Source of the DNA: Cannabis sativa
Lineage: Eukaryota > Streptophyta > Magnoliopsida > Rosales > Cannabaceae
Assembly (NCBI RefSeq): GCF_029168945.1
Contig: NC_083604.1
Coordinates: 8,486,812 to 8,550,811, forward strand
Direction: 5' to 3'
Length of the DNA stretch: 64,000 nucleotides
A program made the translations under genes and the position numbers. Within the stretch, counting starts at the first letter, position 1. Every line of letters starts with the position of its first letter. The notes under the pieces were generated by a model, which saw only the letters and a list, made by a program, of their open reading frames with translations, did not search any database and was not told the origin of the DNA. Positions 1 through 11,020 of this stretch are shown here, in pieces.

Positions 1-171
1 AAAAATAACCGATCTAAAATAACCGATCCAATCCGCACTATTGCGGATTGGATTGGATTGGATTTAAACTCTTATGCGGATTGGATCCAAAATATGAAAG
101 CCACACTTAGTGCGGATTGGATGTTGTTTGACTAAAAAAGTACGGATTGAATCTGATGAACACCCCTAACT
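1..171. mobile_element. 3' end of a hAT-like MITE (cut by window edge)
   Basis: The stretch is full of short inverted GATCCAATCC / GGATTGGATC units and ends in CACCCCTA, the terminal sequence also seen on the MITEs at 429-1066 and 31433-32028. It aligns by eye with 40860-41012 (same order of GCGGATTGGATT-type blocks and the same TACGGATTG run-up to the terminus), so it is the right end of the same family. The left end lies outside the window. Confidence 0.6.
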
Positions 172-428
172 GTTATTCAAGCACAATTGTACCAATATGC
201 CCTTTAGTGCCTTTGAGAACCATAAAATTAACACGTGAATATCACACGTGGGTTGCCATTCAGAATTGTCAGAAGATCTCATCCCCATGTTTTCATTTTG
301 ACATTTTCGATCTTCCAAGATTGCTAAATGCATTGTTTTTCTTTCCTTCTTAATTTAGTGCATTCTTTTTTTATTACTAAATATTTATAATAAATTTTAA
401 ATGCAAACTATTTAAATAATACTCACAT

Positions 429-1066
429 TAGGGGTGAGTATCCTATTCAATCCAACTTTTTTTTTCCTCATCCAATTCAGTCTAATTAGTAATTGAATTG
501 TAAAAATTATCATTCGATCCAATTAAATTCAATTACTAATTGGATTAGATCGATTTTTTAATTTGATATCCAATTACAAACTTAAACTTTAATATTAATA
601 TAAAAATATGAAGAAAAATACGTAAAAATTAAATATCACCTTTTATTTAAATTTAATACTCCATAAACATATCATCATTATAATATAATGCAACTAAAAA
701 TTTTAAATAATTAAATCAACAACATTTTTAAGTAATAAAATAAAACAAAACATCATGAGTTTAAATATACAAAACAAACAACTGTTACAACTTTAACACA
801 AAAATAAAATCTAATAAAAATATAATTAATATATATTATATTTTTTTATTATATAAATAAATATAAATAATTTTTTAATTTATATAAATGTAATTAGATT
901 GGATCGATTTTTAATTAGATTTTGAGATTGACATCCAATAACCGATCCAATCCAATTAGAATCTAATTTTTAGAATCCAATTGTAATTGGATATCTAATT
1001 TTTTGTAATTAGATTGGATTGGATCGGTTGAATTCAATTGGATTAGTTTAGATATTGCCCACCCCT
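429..1066. mobile_element. hAT-like MITE with 8-bp target duplication
   Basis: The element starts TAGGGGTGAGTATC and ends GATATTGCCCACCCCT, which form imperfect terminal inverted repeats. It is flanked on both sides by the direct repeat ACTCACAT (421-428 and 1067-1074). An 8-bp TSD with AGGGGTG ends fits the hAT superfamily. The interior is AT-rich and non-coding, with GGATTGGATCG-type subterminal repeats near both ends that could be transposase-binding sites (inference). Confidence 0.8.
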
Positions 1067-1074
1067 ACTCACAT

Positions 1075-1429
1075 GTTTAACCTGTACACAATAAACAAAA
1101 AAGAATAACCATTTCAAATAATAATAATAATAATAATAAATCCTCTAAATTAGGTTTTGTTTGGTAGAATAAAATTAAAATGGTAATATAGTAGAATGAA
1201 GTTAATAATAAAATAGTAATTATATGTGCCATAAAATATAAAATATGTATTATAATACTACATTCAATAAGGTGAGAATACTCTTTTAAAGTGTGAGTTA
1301 TGTCTTAATTAGATGTAATTGATGGATTAAGAAAAAACTTCAGTAGTATTTATTTTGTATGCACATATTATTACCCATAGCACAATATTTGGATTATTCT
1401 AAAATAAATAAATATTTGATTAGAAATAT
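1075..1429. other. AT-rich gene-free spacer
   Basis: No coding potential was seen. It contains a short AAT/AATA microsatellite at about 1121-1140 and otherwise anonymous AT-rich sequence between the MITE and the LINE 3' end. Confidence 0.6.
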
Positions 1430-1478
1430 TTTGTTTTTTTTTTTGAAGAAAAGCGTACTTATATTAGATTAGGAAATG

Positions 1479-3389
1479 TTAGACCTCCCGGTCATTACAA
1501 CATATAAATTCAGGCAAAGAGGAAATCGGCACAGAGCCAAACCTCTGATTGGAAAAAGCCCAGTTAGCCACATTATGGGCCATAAAATTACACTGTCTAC
1601 GAACGAAATGAAAATTACAACCAATAAAAGAGGTGGAGGTGGTTTTACAAAATGAGGCGTAGTTATTAATCTCCCAACGGGACTCCTTCCCATTAAGGAC
1701 GTCAATCACCACCCTCGAATCACTCTCCACTATAAGGTACTGAATACCGCGAGCTTTAGCCTCCTCTAAGGCCAAACAGCAGGCCGCCGCTTCTCCACAG
1801 AGAGCACTAGAAAAATCCAGTCTTTTTGTAGATACCCAGATCACCTTGCCGACGTGATCCCTTGCAACCACTGCAGCGCACATGCTATCCATCCCCACCC
1901 TAACGTCACAGTTGAGCTTCAACCAATCCTGTGGGGGTGGACTCCAAGATTCCGTCAAGCATCGGGTTGGACAAGGGAGCAAGTAAGCATGATGATCTGC
2001 AAAAGAAAAACGAACAGCATCAATACATTTAAAGATATCTACCGGACTATTATTATGTACCTTTTCATTTCTTGTCCGCCAGATGGTGTCAACGGTGAGT
2101 GAAGCGTATAAAAAAATTTCTTGTTCATTAATGCCTTTGTTTTTGAGCTCCCATAAGAACTTAACCCAGTCCCACATTCTTATACCCGTATCACAGATGG
2201 GGAATATACCCCAAGGAGAAGATCGCCATAGGTGAAAGGCAACATTACAAGAGAGAAATAAATGCTCCAAAGTTTCACTTTCTGCTCCGCACAGGGGGCA
2301 GCTCTCGTCCTCAACAGGGAACCTTCTACCTAACACTGAACGAACTGGAAGAGCCTTAGACAGAATGCACCACCAAAGGACTTTGAGTCTCTCAGGGATT
2401 TTACTATTCCAAAGCCTGTTCCACAAGGAGGGAGCAACTTCTGGAAGGATAGAATTATCCATGATTTGGGCCAAATAGGCAGATTTGCAGGAGAACCTAC
2501 CATTATTTTCCAAGGTCCAGACCCAGCTATCCTTACCCCGGCCAGTAGGAACTCCTTCACTGAGGATAGCAGAGATCGTTTCTCGATTAAACAACTGGTG
2601 GAGCAGCTGGAAGTTCCATCCACCATTTTGTAACAAGAGCTCGGCTACCTTAGTCTCTCTAATCATGTTCCGCCCACTTGGTTGGGGGGTGAATCCCTTT
2701 AGATGCGCAATCCAAGGATCCAACCAAATGTTTGTATCCTGGCCATCACCCACACGTTTACAAGCCCCCTTACGAATAACGTCTCTTGACTTAGTAACAT
2801 TCTTCCAGAACCAGGAGTCCGAGGCTTTCGGAGCACAATCTAGGAAGGACTTTCCTTTAAGATATTTGGCCTCAAGGATACGGCAACATAAAGACTGGTT
2901 CCCAGTCAGAAGATGCCACCCCCACTTAGCGAGGAAAGCTTGGTTCATTTGTTTGGATTTACGGAAGCCCAGACCCCCTAGAGACTTGGGGAGACAGAGT
3001 TTGTCCCAAGCTTTAAGGTGAATTCCTCTATTACCCTTTTCAGAACCCCACCAGAAATCACGCACCATTCCGTCAATCTTCCTGGCCAGTCGATTAGAAA
3101 GTTTGGTAGTTTGCATAGCATACAAAGGAAGAGCTAAACCCACCGACTTGATAAGAGTTGCACGCCCCGCTTTAGAAAGAGTTTTGGCTTTCCAACCATG
3201 CAGTTTGGTGGTCAGGTTATCCTGAATAAAGTTAAAATCTGCATCCTTATGTTTAGCTCTGAATAGGGGAAGCCCTAAATAATTAACATTACCCTCTGGC
3301 GAACTTAACCCCAACAATTCCCTTATCCTCTGTTTCATATTACTTGGAGTATTCTTACTAAAGAAGATAGAGGATTTCAATTTATTCAC
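1479..3389 (-). pseudogene. LINE ORF2 part 2: RT thumb, zinc-binding domain and RNase H
   Basis: Continues in the same frame as the upstream RT piece across one TAA codon. It reads through the RT thumb/connection, a zf-RVT-type cluster (CPLCG...H...C near the middle) and a C-terminal plant-LINE RNase H domain. The RNase H shows NCDVRVG, GEAAA and VESDS as the acidic catalytic positions. It ends at a stop just before the 3' UTR and oligo(A). The protein would act in reverse transcription of its own RNA. With the missing 5' part the copy is probably inactive. Confidence 0.88.
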
Positions 3390-3392
3390 TTT

Positions 3393-5117
3393 TTATCCCG
3401 ACCAAGAGCAGAATTTCTCCAGACAGTCCCAGAACCCCTTGGCCTCCTCCACATTGGCTTTTCCAACTAGAATGAGATCATCAGCAAAAAAAATGTGAGA
3501 AAGGATAGGGCCCCCCCTACTCAGCCTGATCCCCTTAATAATCCCCAAATTTTGGGCGTTTTCCAGAATCCTAGATAGAATTTCGGCCGCCCAGATAAAG
3601 AGATAGGGAGATAAGGGGTCACCTTGCCTGAGGCCGCATGAGGGGGTAATCTTGCCAACAGGGCCCCCATTAAGACAAATGTTGAGAGAGGTAGTAGTAA
3701 TGCACTGGGAGACCCAATGTCGAAACTCAAGGGGAACGTTAAAACATGATAAGACATGATCTATGAATCCCCAACTCAATCTATCATACGCCTTCATTAG
3801 GTCAATCTTTATGGCAAAAAAACCCTCTCTGCCTCTCTTCCTATTGAAGGAATGGATAATTTCCTGAGCTATCACGTTATTATCCTGAATATTCCTTCCA
3901 GGAACGAAAGCAGCTTGGGTGGGGCAGATAAGCTTAGGTAAAAGTGGTTTGATCCGATTGGCAATGATCTTGGAGATAACCTTATACACCACATTACAAA
4001 GAGATATAGGGCGAAAGTGGTTAGGTCTCTTCGGATTTTGAACCTTGGGAATCAGGACAATATTTGTAGTATTAACACCTTTATGCATACGACCTGATTG
4101 GAAAAAGTCCACAACCGCTTCGCAGAAGTCTGCCCCAACAGAATCCCAGTAGTGTTTAAAGAAAAGAACAGACATCCCATCCGGGCCCGGGGCTTTATTA
4201 CTACTCATAGCAAACAAAGTAGTTCTAACTTCCTCAAGAGAGGGTCTTCTAATAAGATCAGCCTGGTCTTCCGAAGATAAACCTTCCCGGACTAAATCGA
4301 TGCAATTAGGCGCCATGCCAGTGTCCGATCCAGAGAAGATGCCTTGGAAGAACTCCAAAAATTCAGCCCCAACAAGCTCCCTTTTCGAGATCCACACATT
4401 GTCTTTGTTCAGGATGCTGTCAATGGCATTTCTTCTCCCTTTTATGGAAGCAGATAGGAAGAAAATTTTTGAGCACTTATCCCCTTCCTTTAGCCAAGAG
4501 ACCCTGGCTCGCTGCTTCCAATACACCTCCTTCCTCATACGGGCTTCGTTAAGGGAAGCGCGCAAATTTCTTTCAGTTTCCCACTGCCTAGAGCCCACAG
4601 GCAAACTCTGAATAAGGTCAAGTTTACGCTCCAGGTCCCGAATGAGGGTATCCAGTTTACCAAACTGGGTTCTATTCCAATGCATAAGGGCAACTCGGGT
4701 CGCCCCAATTTTCTTGAAGATCCTAGCAGGGGCCCAAGGGAAGATAACCGAATTCCACGCAGAATCAACCACCAGTTTGCTGCGCTCATCCCTAGTCCAG
4801 GCTTCTTCAAACTTAAAGCTTCTTCGGGTCTTCTCCCCCAGACCATCAGAGAATAGACATAACGGTCGGTGATCTGAGTTAGAAGTTTGGAAAGAGCAGA
4901 GAACGGCCTTCGGAAAAAGACGCATCCAATCACCATTAATTAGACCCTTGTCGAGGGCAGATTTAACATGGTTAGACCCAGAACGATGATTGTCCCAAGT
5001 CAATCTCTCCCCCTGGATAGGCATAATAATGAGACCCCTGGCATTAACCAAACTGGAGATAATCGGGACAAATTGATCTCTACTTCTAGACCCTTCACGT
5101 TCGGAGTCACTTAGCAC
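3393..5117 (-). pseudogene. LINE ORF2 part 1: endonuclease end plus reverse transcriptase
   Basis: An open frame of 574 codons with no in-frame ATG at its left edge: the upstream codon is GTG inside truncated endonuclease sequence, so this is not a true start. The first ~75 residues are the C-terminal part of the APE-type endonuclease, ending in SDHRPL. The reverse transcriptase follows, with NIVLIPK, the FRPISLCN block, KIDLMKAYDR (first catalytic Asp), GLRQGDPLSPYLF and the catalytic FADD. The frame ends at TAA 3390-3392, and the same frame resumes immediately with the rest of the RT. A single substitution therefore separates the two halves; related LINE proteins usually have Gln (CAA) here. 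Confidence 0.88.
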
Positions 5118-5120
5118 AAT

Positions 5121-5611
5121 GGAATGTTTGATTCTTATGGAAAGGCCGAGTTTAATAAATTACAAAAGAAATAATGGAATGTACAAATTTTAAATTATTT
5201 TGATTCATAAGTAATGAGTACACTTGATTAGGCAAATAATTGGATTTAATTAAATATGCTCAAGTTACGTGCTTGTAGATCGTTTTTGGCAATAAAATTA
5301 TTGTCTTCTAGCTAACAATGACAGAGCCTTGCTATACCAAGCTATTGTTTATAGTAATATAATAAAATCAAGAAAATGCTATATTTGTGCATATTAGCTT
5401 TTGGAATAAAAAATTACCAAGTTGAATTATTAGTCAAAAAGTACTTCTCTAATCTTTACTACTGCATATGAAAAAGGTGTGATATCACAACTAACAACTT
5501 TTAGCAAAACAAAATACAACTTTTTATTAAAATTATAGAATTTTAATATAAGTATGTATATAAATATTTTTTCTTTTTTCTTCAAAAGATATATCTAACC
5601 TATATTACCAC
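5121..5611. other. AT-rich gene-free spacer
   Basis: No coding frame, RNA gene or clear terminal repeat was seen between the LINE's truncated 5' end and the start of the next LTR. Confidence 0.5.
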
Positions 5612-8233
5612 TGTTGTCCTTATTTTCTCCTTAAATACGTGGACCTGGATAAGGCTGACACGTGGATCTGTGAGGATCAACACACAAAAAATCGACTAAG
5701 TCCTAGGCGAAAGGAAAGTATCTCACGGAGATGTCTCCCGGAGGAGAGCACAAGAAGTATTTCTTCTCTCCGGGAGGCCGGAGGTATGATAAGGCAGTTT
5801 CGGGAGGTGCAGAGATCTCTTGAACAGTCACCTCGCATTTAATGCTGCATGGGGGAAGACGTATTAAAATCTCCATAAACGACATGACAGATGGCGTAAC
5901 CCCCCTTCTTCGGCTATTACGCTATAATCAATAAGGCTAGCGACGACTACTTTATGAGGAATCACATCAATCAAGAGGGGATAAAAGATTATATCAATCT
6001 AACTCCTAAGATACCTACGGTATAGGTCATGTATTTCCTATCTTGTATCTGCTGGGGATATGTGCCCCTATGAAGCTAACACAAAAAGACAAGTGATCCA
6101 TTCCTAGGGATCACCCCAGAAAAATACTATAAATACCCCACAAACAGACTGAAAAAGGGTCGGAGATTCTAGGTTTGAAAGGAATCAAAGAGGGAGCATA
6201 GGAGAAAAATCCACCAAGAACATTCTCTGTAATAAATACTCTCATTAATAACAAAGACTCGTGGACTAAGGCTCATTAATGCCCCAACTGTTGGAATTAT
6301 TTTACAAGGAACTTAGATCTACTCACAAGTATGTTGATTAACAACCTAAATATGAACTTCTAAAAAACGAATATAAGTAAACACATATAAAGTATGAGAA
6401 ACCTTACATTGGATGCAACGAAATAATATGTCTCCTTCCACTCAGATCTCTAATCCTTGTATCCTTTCTGTTGCAGAGTATTATCAAGATCTGAGCCCGA
6501 ATGTCCTTCTTTGTTGAATCTGAATTCTTCAGAGTCTTCCTCACTATGATTGAGGTACTACTTGCTGTGTGTGGGCACTACTCTATCACTTAGAGATTTC
6601 GAAACAAAGAAGAAAGAGAGAGAGAGGTGGCGGCTCTAGAAAATTTCTGTGAAAGGAATGATATGCAATTGTGTTGTGTGTGTTCCCTGAAGCCTTTACT
6701 TTCTATTTATAGAATACCACACATGGTTAGGGTTAAATTACTTGGCATTAAAATAATAAAAAAAATTAAATGAAAAAGGCTATGCATGTGGCCGGCCATG
6801 GCAATATGGAAATAGGCCTCACTTTTGCAACTTTCTTATTTTATCATTTATGTTTCCCATTTTCTCAAAAACTGCCAATTTTCACATTCAACCATATAAA
6901 TATCAATTCTAACTATTTAATAACTATAATTAATTATTAAATAATATTGTCATTTATTATATTTATTAATTAGACTAACCAAAGTCTCTTAATTAATAAA
7001 TATACCCTATAAACTCTTTCTTTACAGTTTCGCCCTTAATAAGTGATAAATTCACAAATAGACATAGTCTAACTTGAGAATTATAATTGATTAATTAAAA
7101 CCAATTAAATGAGTCTTACAAGTAGTATTGTCTCAACTAGTGTGGGGACCATGGACCTATATATCTGAGCTTCCAATAAGCAGATCAAGAATTTACATCT
7201 TAAATTCACTGACTTATTAATTTTTCTTTGAATCCACGCATAGAACTTAGAATTGCACTCTCAGCTATACAGAACGCTCTATATGTTCCACCATATAGAT
7301 ACGCCATTAATTATCTATTGTTGTAATCCTAATTTGATCAATGATCCTCTCTATATAGATGATCTACACTGTAAAGGGATTAAATTACCGTAACACCCTA
7401 CAATGTATATCCTTAAACCACTTAACCCTGTATAAATAATATTTTAGCTAAGTAAAATGAGTACTCCACCATTTACTTTCGTTTGGTTAAGCTCGAAGGA
7501 AATCATCCTTTACTTTCTATTCGCCAGATAGAAGCTATAGATTCCATATTTATGTTAGCGCTCCCACTCAATTGCACTACCGTGTTCCCAAAATGTACGT
7601 ATCACCCTGACCCAAAAGTAGGCTTAACTAACAAATTAAAGAACACGAATAACACTCTTGAGATTGAACCTAATCATATCAGGATTAAGATCATTTGATC
7701 TAGGATCAACTAAGTGATATTGAATTAAATAGATATTACGATAAGTTTAATAAATCTATATCAAAGTTCAATATCAGTCCATTCCGATGCATACTCCATG
7801 CATCCAACCCAAGCTTTACTTTAACCAATGCCCTGGAAAGAACATAGCATTTCTCCAAATGCAAGTAAACTCTGTTGTAGATTATCATATCAGTAAAACC
7901 CTAGTATTCTGATAAATCTAAGAATCTTCAATCACATAGTCATGTTTACTTTCCACTGTGTTGACAACACTATAAACATGATCAAGTATGTGAAAATGGA
8001 TTTGGATGAATTTATAAATCAAATAGACAAACAATTGATAAGGTGATCCAAAACATACACAAATAAATGAAAAATACTTCTATTTCTTTATTGATATTGA
8101 ATAATCTGGATTACATTGAAATAGAGTTTTATTTAGGGCATAAAACCCAACACCAACCACGTAAAAATCCCAGACATTAAACCTTCTACAACTCTTCTTA
8201 CATATTACTGGTTGCCGAAAACCTCGGTCAACA
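5612..8233 (+). mobile_element. Gypsy-like solo LTR, interrupted
   Basis: Candidate LTR beginning TGTTGTCC and ending CGGTCAACA, with flanks ACCAC (5607-5611) and ACCAA (8234-8238) as a 4-of-5 target duplication. It contains a TATA-like ACTATAAATACC at about 6128 and a downstream GTGGACTAAGGCTCATTAATG block that resembles the LTR near 49505. The LTR is split at 6288 by a Copia solo LTR; without it the length is about 753 bp. The boundaries are inferred from TG/CA ends and the imperfect TSD. Confidence 0.55.
6289..8152 (-). mobile_element. Copia-type solo LTR with perfect TSD
   Basis: 1864 bp beginning TGTTGGAATTATTTTACAAG and ending GGCATAAAACCCAACA, flanked by CCAAC on both sides (6284-6288 and 8153-8157). 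Sequence and length match the 1923-bp LTRs of the element at 52005-62162, so it is a diverged relative of that family, in the same orientation (minus). No internal region is left, as expected after LTR-LTR recombination. It sits inside the Gypsy-like LTR. Confidence 0.9.
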
Positions 8234-8281
8234 ACCAATTGAAGATTTTACCTTGGTTAGAGGCTTAGAGGTAGAAGTTAA

Positions 8282-8586
8282 GGTAACGTTTGGTTGGAAG
8301 GAATGAAAATATAGAAATGAGAATAAGAATGGAAATGAGAATAAGAATGGAATGGAAGAAAATTTAAAATGCATAAAAAAAAATTGATAATTTTTTTTTC
8401 TCATCATGCATTGAAATTGTATTTCCTTCCATTTCAAAATGGAATAGTCATTCTACCAAAATAGTGGAAAGGTCATTCCATTGAAATGACATTTTAACAC
8501 TTTAATATGTAACCAAACAACGAATGGAATGAAGATTGTTTTCTTTCCTTTCTATTTTATTTCATTACTTCCAATCAAATGCTACC
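8282..8586. mobile_element. Tourist-like (PIF/Harbinger) MITE
   Basis: Terminal inverted repeats GGTAACGTTTGGTTGGAAGG and (reverse complement) GGTAGCATTTGATTGGAAG, flanked by the trinucleotide TAA on both sides (8279-8281 and 8587-8589). Length is about 305 bp and the interior is purine-rich with GAATGGAATG repeats. It lies directly before the first readable codons of the LINE at 8.6 kb. Confidence 0.7.
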
Positions 8587-8594
8587 TAACAATT

Positions 8595-9710
8595 AAGAAT
8601 GTTATTCTCAAACGACTCATTACGGATAATGTTCTTGTCTCTTTTGAAATCCTCCACTACTTGAGACATAAACAACAAGGAAAACAAGGTTGTATGGCTC
8701 TTAAGTTGGATATGATCAAGGCTTATGATAGAATGGAGTGGTCTTTCTTGCATGCAATCTTACTTCGAATGGGTTTCTCTGTTGACTGGATTATGATGAT
8801 AATGGAATGTCTGAGAACAATCTCTTATAACATTGTCCATGGAGGAGAAGTTCTTGGGCCGATTGTCCCAACTATAGGGATTCGTCAGGGAGATCCTATT
8901 TCTCCATATCTCTTTATTATCTGTGCGGAAGGTCTCTCGGCTCTTATTCGGCTTTATGAAGAGAAGAAATGGATCCATGGTTGTCGTGTGGCTTGTAGAG
9001 CCCCTTATGTCACACATATACTTTTTGCGGATGATAGCTTCCTTTATTGCTCGACTACTATGGAAGAGGCTTAACGTGTTCTGGAATTGCTTAATAAGTT
9101 TGTGGAGGCTTCAAGCCAGAAGGTAAATATAAATAAGTCTTCCGTATTTTTTAGCTCAAACACGATTGATAATGTTCGAATTGGTATTTTGTCAACCCTT
9201 CATATGTTTGCTGCTGATGAGAATAACTTTTATTTGGGATTGCCGAGTGTGGTTGGTAGAAACAAGAATGTGGCATTTGGTTTCTTAAAGGAGAAGGTTA
9301 GGAAGCGCATTCAAAATTGGGATAGTAAGTTTTTATTGAGAGCTGGTAAGGAGGTTTTATTAAAGTCTGTGATCTAATCTTTACCTTCTTACACCATGAG
9401 TGTCTTTTTGATACCCCTTGAAATTTGTAAGGACATTGATCGCCTAATGGGAAGATTTTGGTGGCATTCTAAGGCCTCTCAAGGTGGTGGAATCCATTGG
9501 AAAAGATGGGATAAGTTGTGTCTGCATAAGCATAAAGGTGGTTTGGGTTTTCATAACTTGAGGGATTTTAACTTATCTATGTTGGGCAAGCAAGGTTGGC
9601 GTCTATTAACCAATCCGACTTCGCTTGTGGCTCGTGTTTTTCAAGCTAGATATTATCCCCAAGGTTATTTTCTTGATACTGAGTTGGGAGCTAACCCGAG
9701 TTATGCTTAG
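8595..9710 (+). pseudogene. LINE reverse transcriptase remnant
   Basis: The RT palm is readable with catalytic FADD, then TAA at 9072-9074, a continuing same-frame stretch, TAA at 9375-9377 and TAG at 9708-9710. All three stops sit where related LINE proteins usually carry Gln or Trp codons, so they look like single transitions. The N-terminal RT blocks are lost upstream of GRLITDNV, and the preceding codons (NVILK) look like a deletion joint. Confidence 0.8.
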
Positions 9711-10419
9711 AGGAGCATAATTGAAGCTCAGGATGTGGTTAAATTGGGTGCTAGATGGTGTGTGGGTTCTGGTTCTCCGATCCCTGTTCTTAACCAGCCG
9801 TGGCTCCCTTCCATGGACAATCCCTATGTGGTTTCTTCTCATGAGGCTCTTAAGGAATGTAATGTCTCCAATCTTCTTCAGAATGATCGAATGTGTTGGG
9901 ATGAGGAGCTTTTAGAGGATTTATTTGATCCCAGAGATGTGGAACTCATTTGTAAAATACCGCTGCTTGTGTTGCCGAAATTGGATACATGGTATTGGAC
10001 TTTTGAAACTTTTGGTGGTTATTCAGTAAAGAGTGCCTATCGTGCTTTACAAATGCGTAATGGAAGATAGAATATGTAGGATAATTTTGGTTTTTGGAGA
10101 AAATTTTGGTATTTGAAACTTCCTCCAAAAGTTAAGAATTTGCTTTGGAGGGCTCTCACTAACTGTCTTCCAACTCTAGTCTCTCTTCAGACTAAGCGGG
10201 TTCATGTTTACAGTGTTTGTTCTTTGTGTAATAGAGAACCCGAAACCACCTTTCATATCATGGCTGTTTGTAACGTCCCCGCTTCAAGCCTCCATTGGGC
10301 CCTTACACCCACAGAATGAATGGCTCTTATACACGAGTACGTCATTTTGGCTACTTCATGGACTGATGACTGATCCTACAGATCAACACTAGTGCTTCCA
10401 GCGTGCTTTGTCCTCACTC

Positions 10420-10515
10420 GCACGCTTCTTGGGAAAACTTCCCAGGAGGTCACCCATCCTAAAATTGCTCCAGGCCAAGCACGCTTAACCGTGGAGTTCT
10501 TTCGTGATGGGCTAC
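10420..10515 (-). repeat. 5S rRNA-like segment in Cassandra 3' LTR
   Basis: On the minus strand it reads as the 5S internal-promoter region: an A-box-like AAGCGTGCTTGG (10475-10486) and a C-box-like GGATGGGTGACCTCCTGGG (10441-10459). In Cassandra elements this drives Pol III transcription (family knowledge). It is not a functional 5S gene: the 5' and 3' ends of 5S are divergent or missing. Confidence 0.85.
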
Positions 10516-10924
10516 CGAAAAACAAGATGCACCTTGTTGATATAGGTAGTACCAATCAATCCATTTAAGCTCTCTTCAATTGTGTAGTCTCATACCTACA
10601 CAGTCTCAGAATCATCCCACTTGACCTTCCCCAGGCGATGTGGGATTGCACAACTTACCCGGTATTTCCCCTTACGGATCATGGGACTACTGACTGTCAC
10701 AATCACCCCCCCTTACGGAGTCCGACGTCCTCGTCGACCACTCTTCCGGCTGGGTCAAGGCTCTGATACCATTTGTAACGTCCCCGCTTCAAGCCTCCAT
10801 TGGGCCCTTACACCCACAGAATGAATGGCTCTTATACACGAGTACGCCACTTTGGTTGCTTCATGGACTGATGACTGACCCTACAGATCAACACTAGTGC
10901 TTCCAGCGTGCTTTGTCCTCACTC

Positions 10925-11020
10925 GCACGCTTCCTGGGAAAACTTCCCAGGAGGTCACCCATCCTAAAATTGCTCCAGGCCAAGCACGCTTAACCGTGGA
11001 GTTCTTTCGTGATGGGCTAC
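10925..11020 (-). repeat. 5S rRNA-like segment in Cassandra 5' LTR
   Basis: Second copy, offset by 505 bp from the first and nearly identical to it. As the 5' LTR copy on the minus strand, this is the one that would promote transcription of the element. Confidence 0.85.

Larger units (their letters stand above)
1430..5120 (-). mobile_element. 5'-truncated L1-type LINE, nearly intact ORF2
   Basis: A minus-strand non-LTR retrotransposon. The 3' end is marked by an oligo(A) run (T-rich on plus at about 1434-1445). The coding region keeps the end of the endonuclease domain, all reverse transcriptase, the zinc-knuckle and RNase H, but ORF1 and most of the endonuclease are missing, as expected from incomplete target-primed reverse transcription. 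The same family appears truncated at 38800-39825, with a matching 3' end (a gtaatgacc-g-gaggtct block). No convincing target-site duplication was found. Confidence 0.9.

Noticed and set aside
2485..3021. 178-codon plus-strand open frame
   Set aside because: Antisense shadow of the LINE coding region; no independent features.
1378..5120. TAGCACAAT at 1378-1386 and 5112-5120 as the LINE target duplication
   Set aside because: The left copy is about 50 bp beyond the oligo(A) end and the right copy overlaps LINE coding sequence, so the geometry is wrong.
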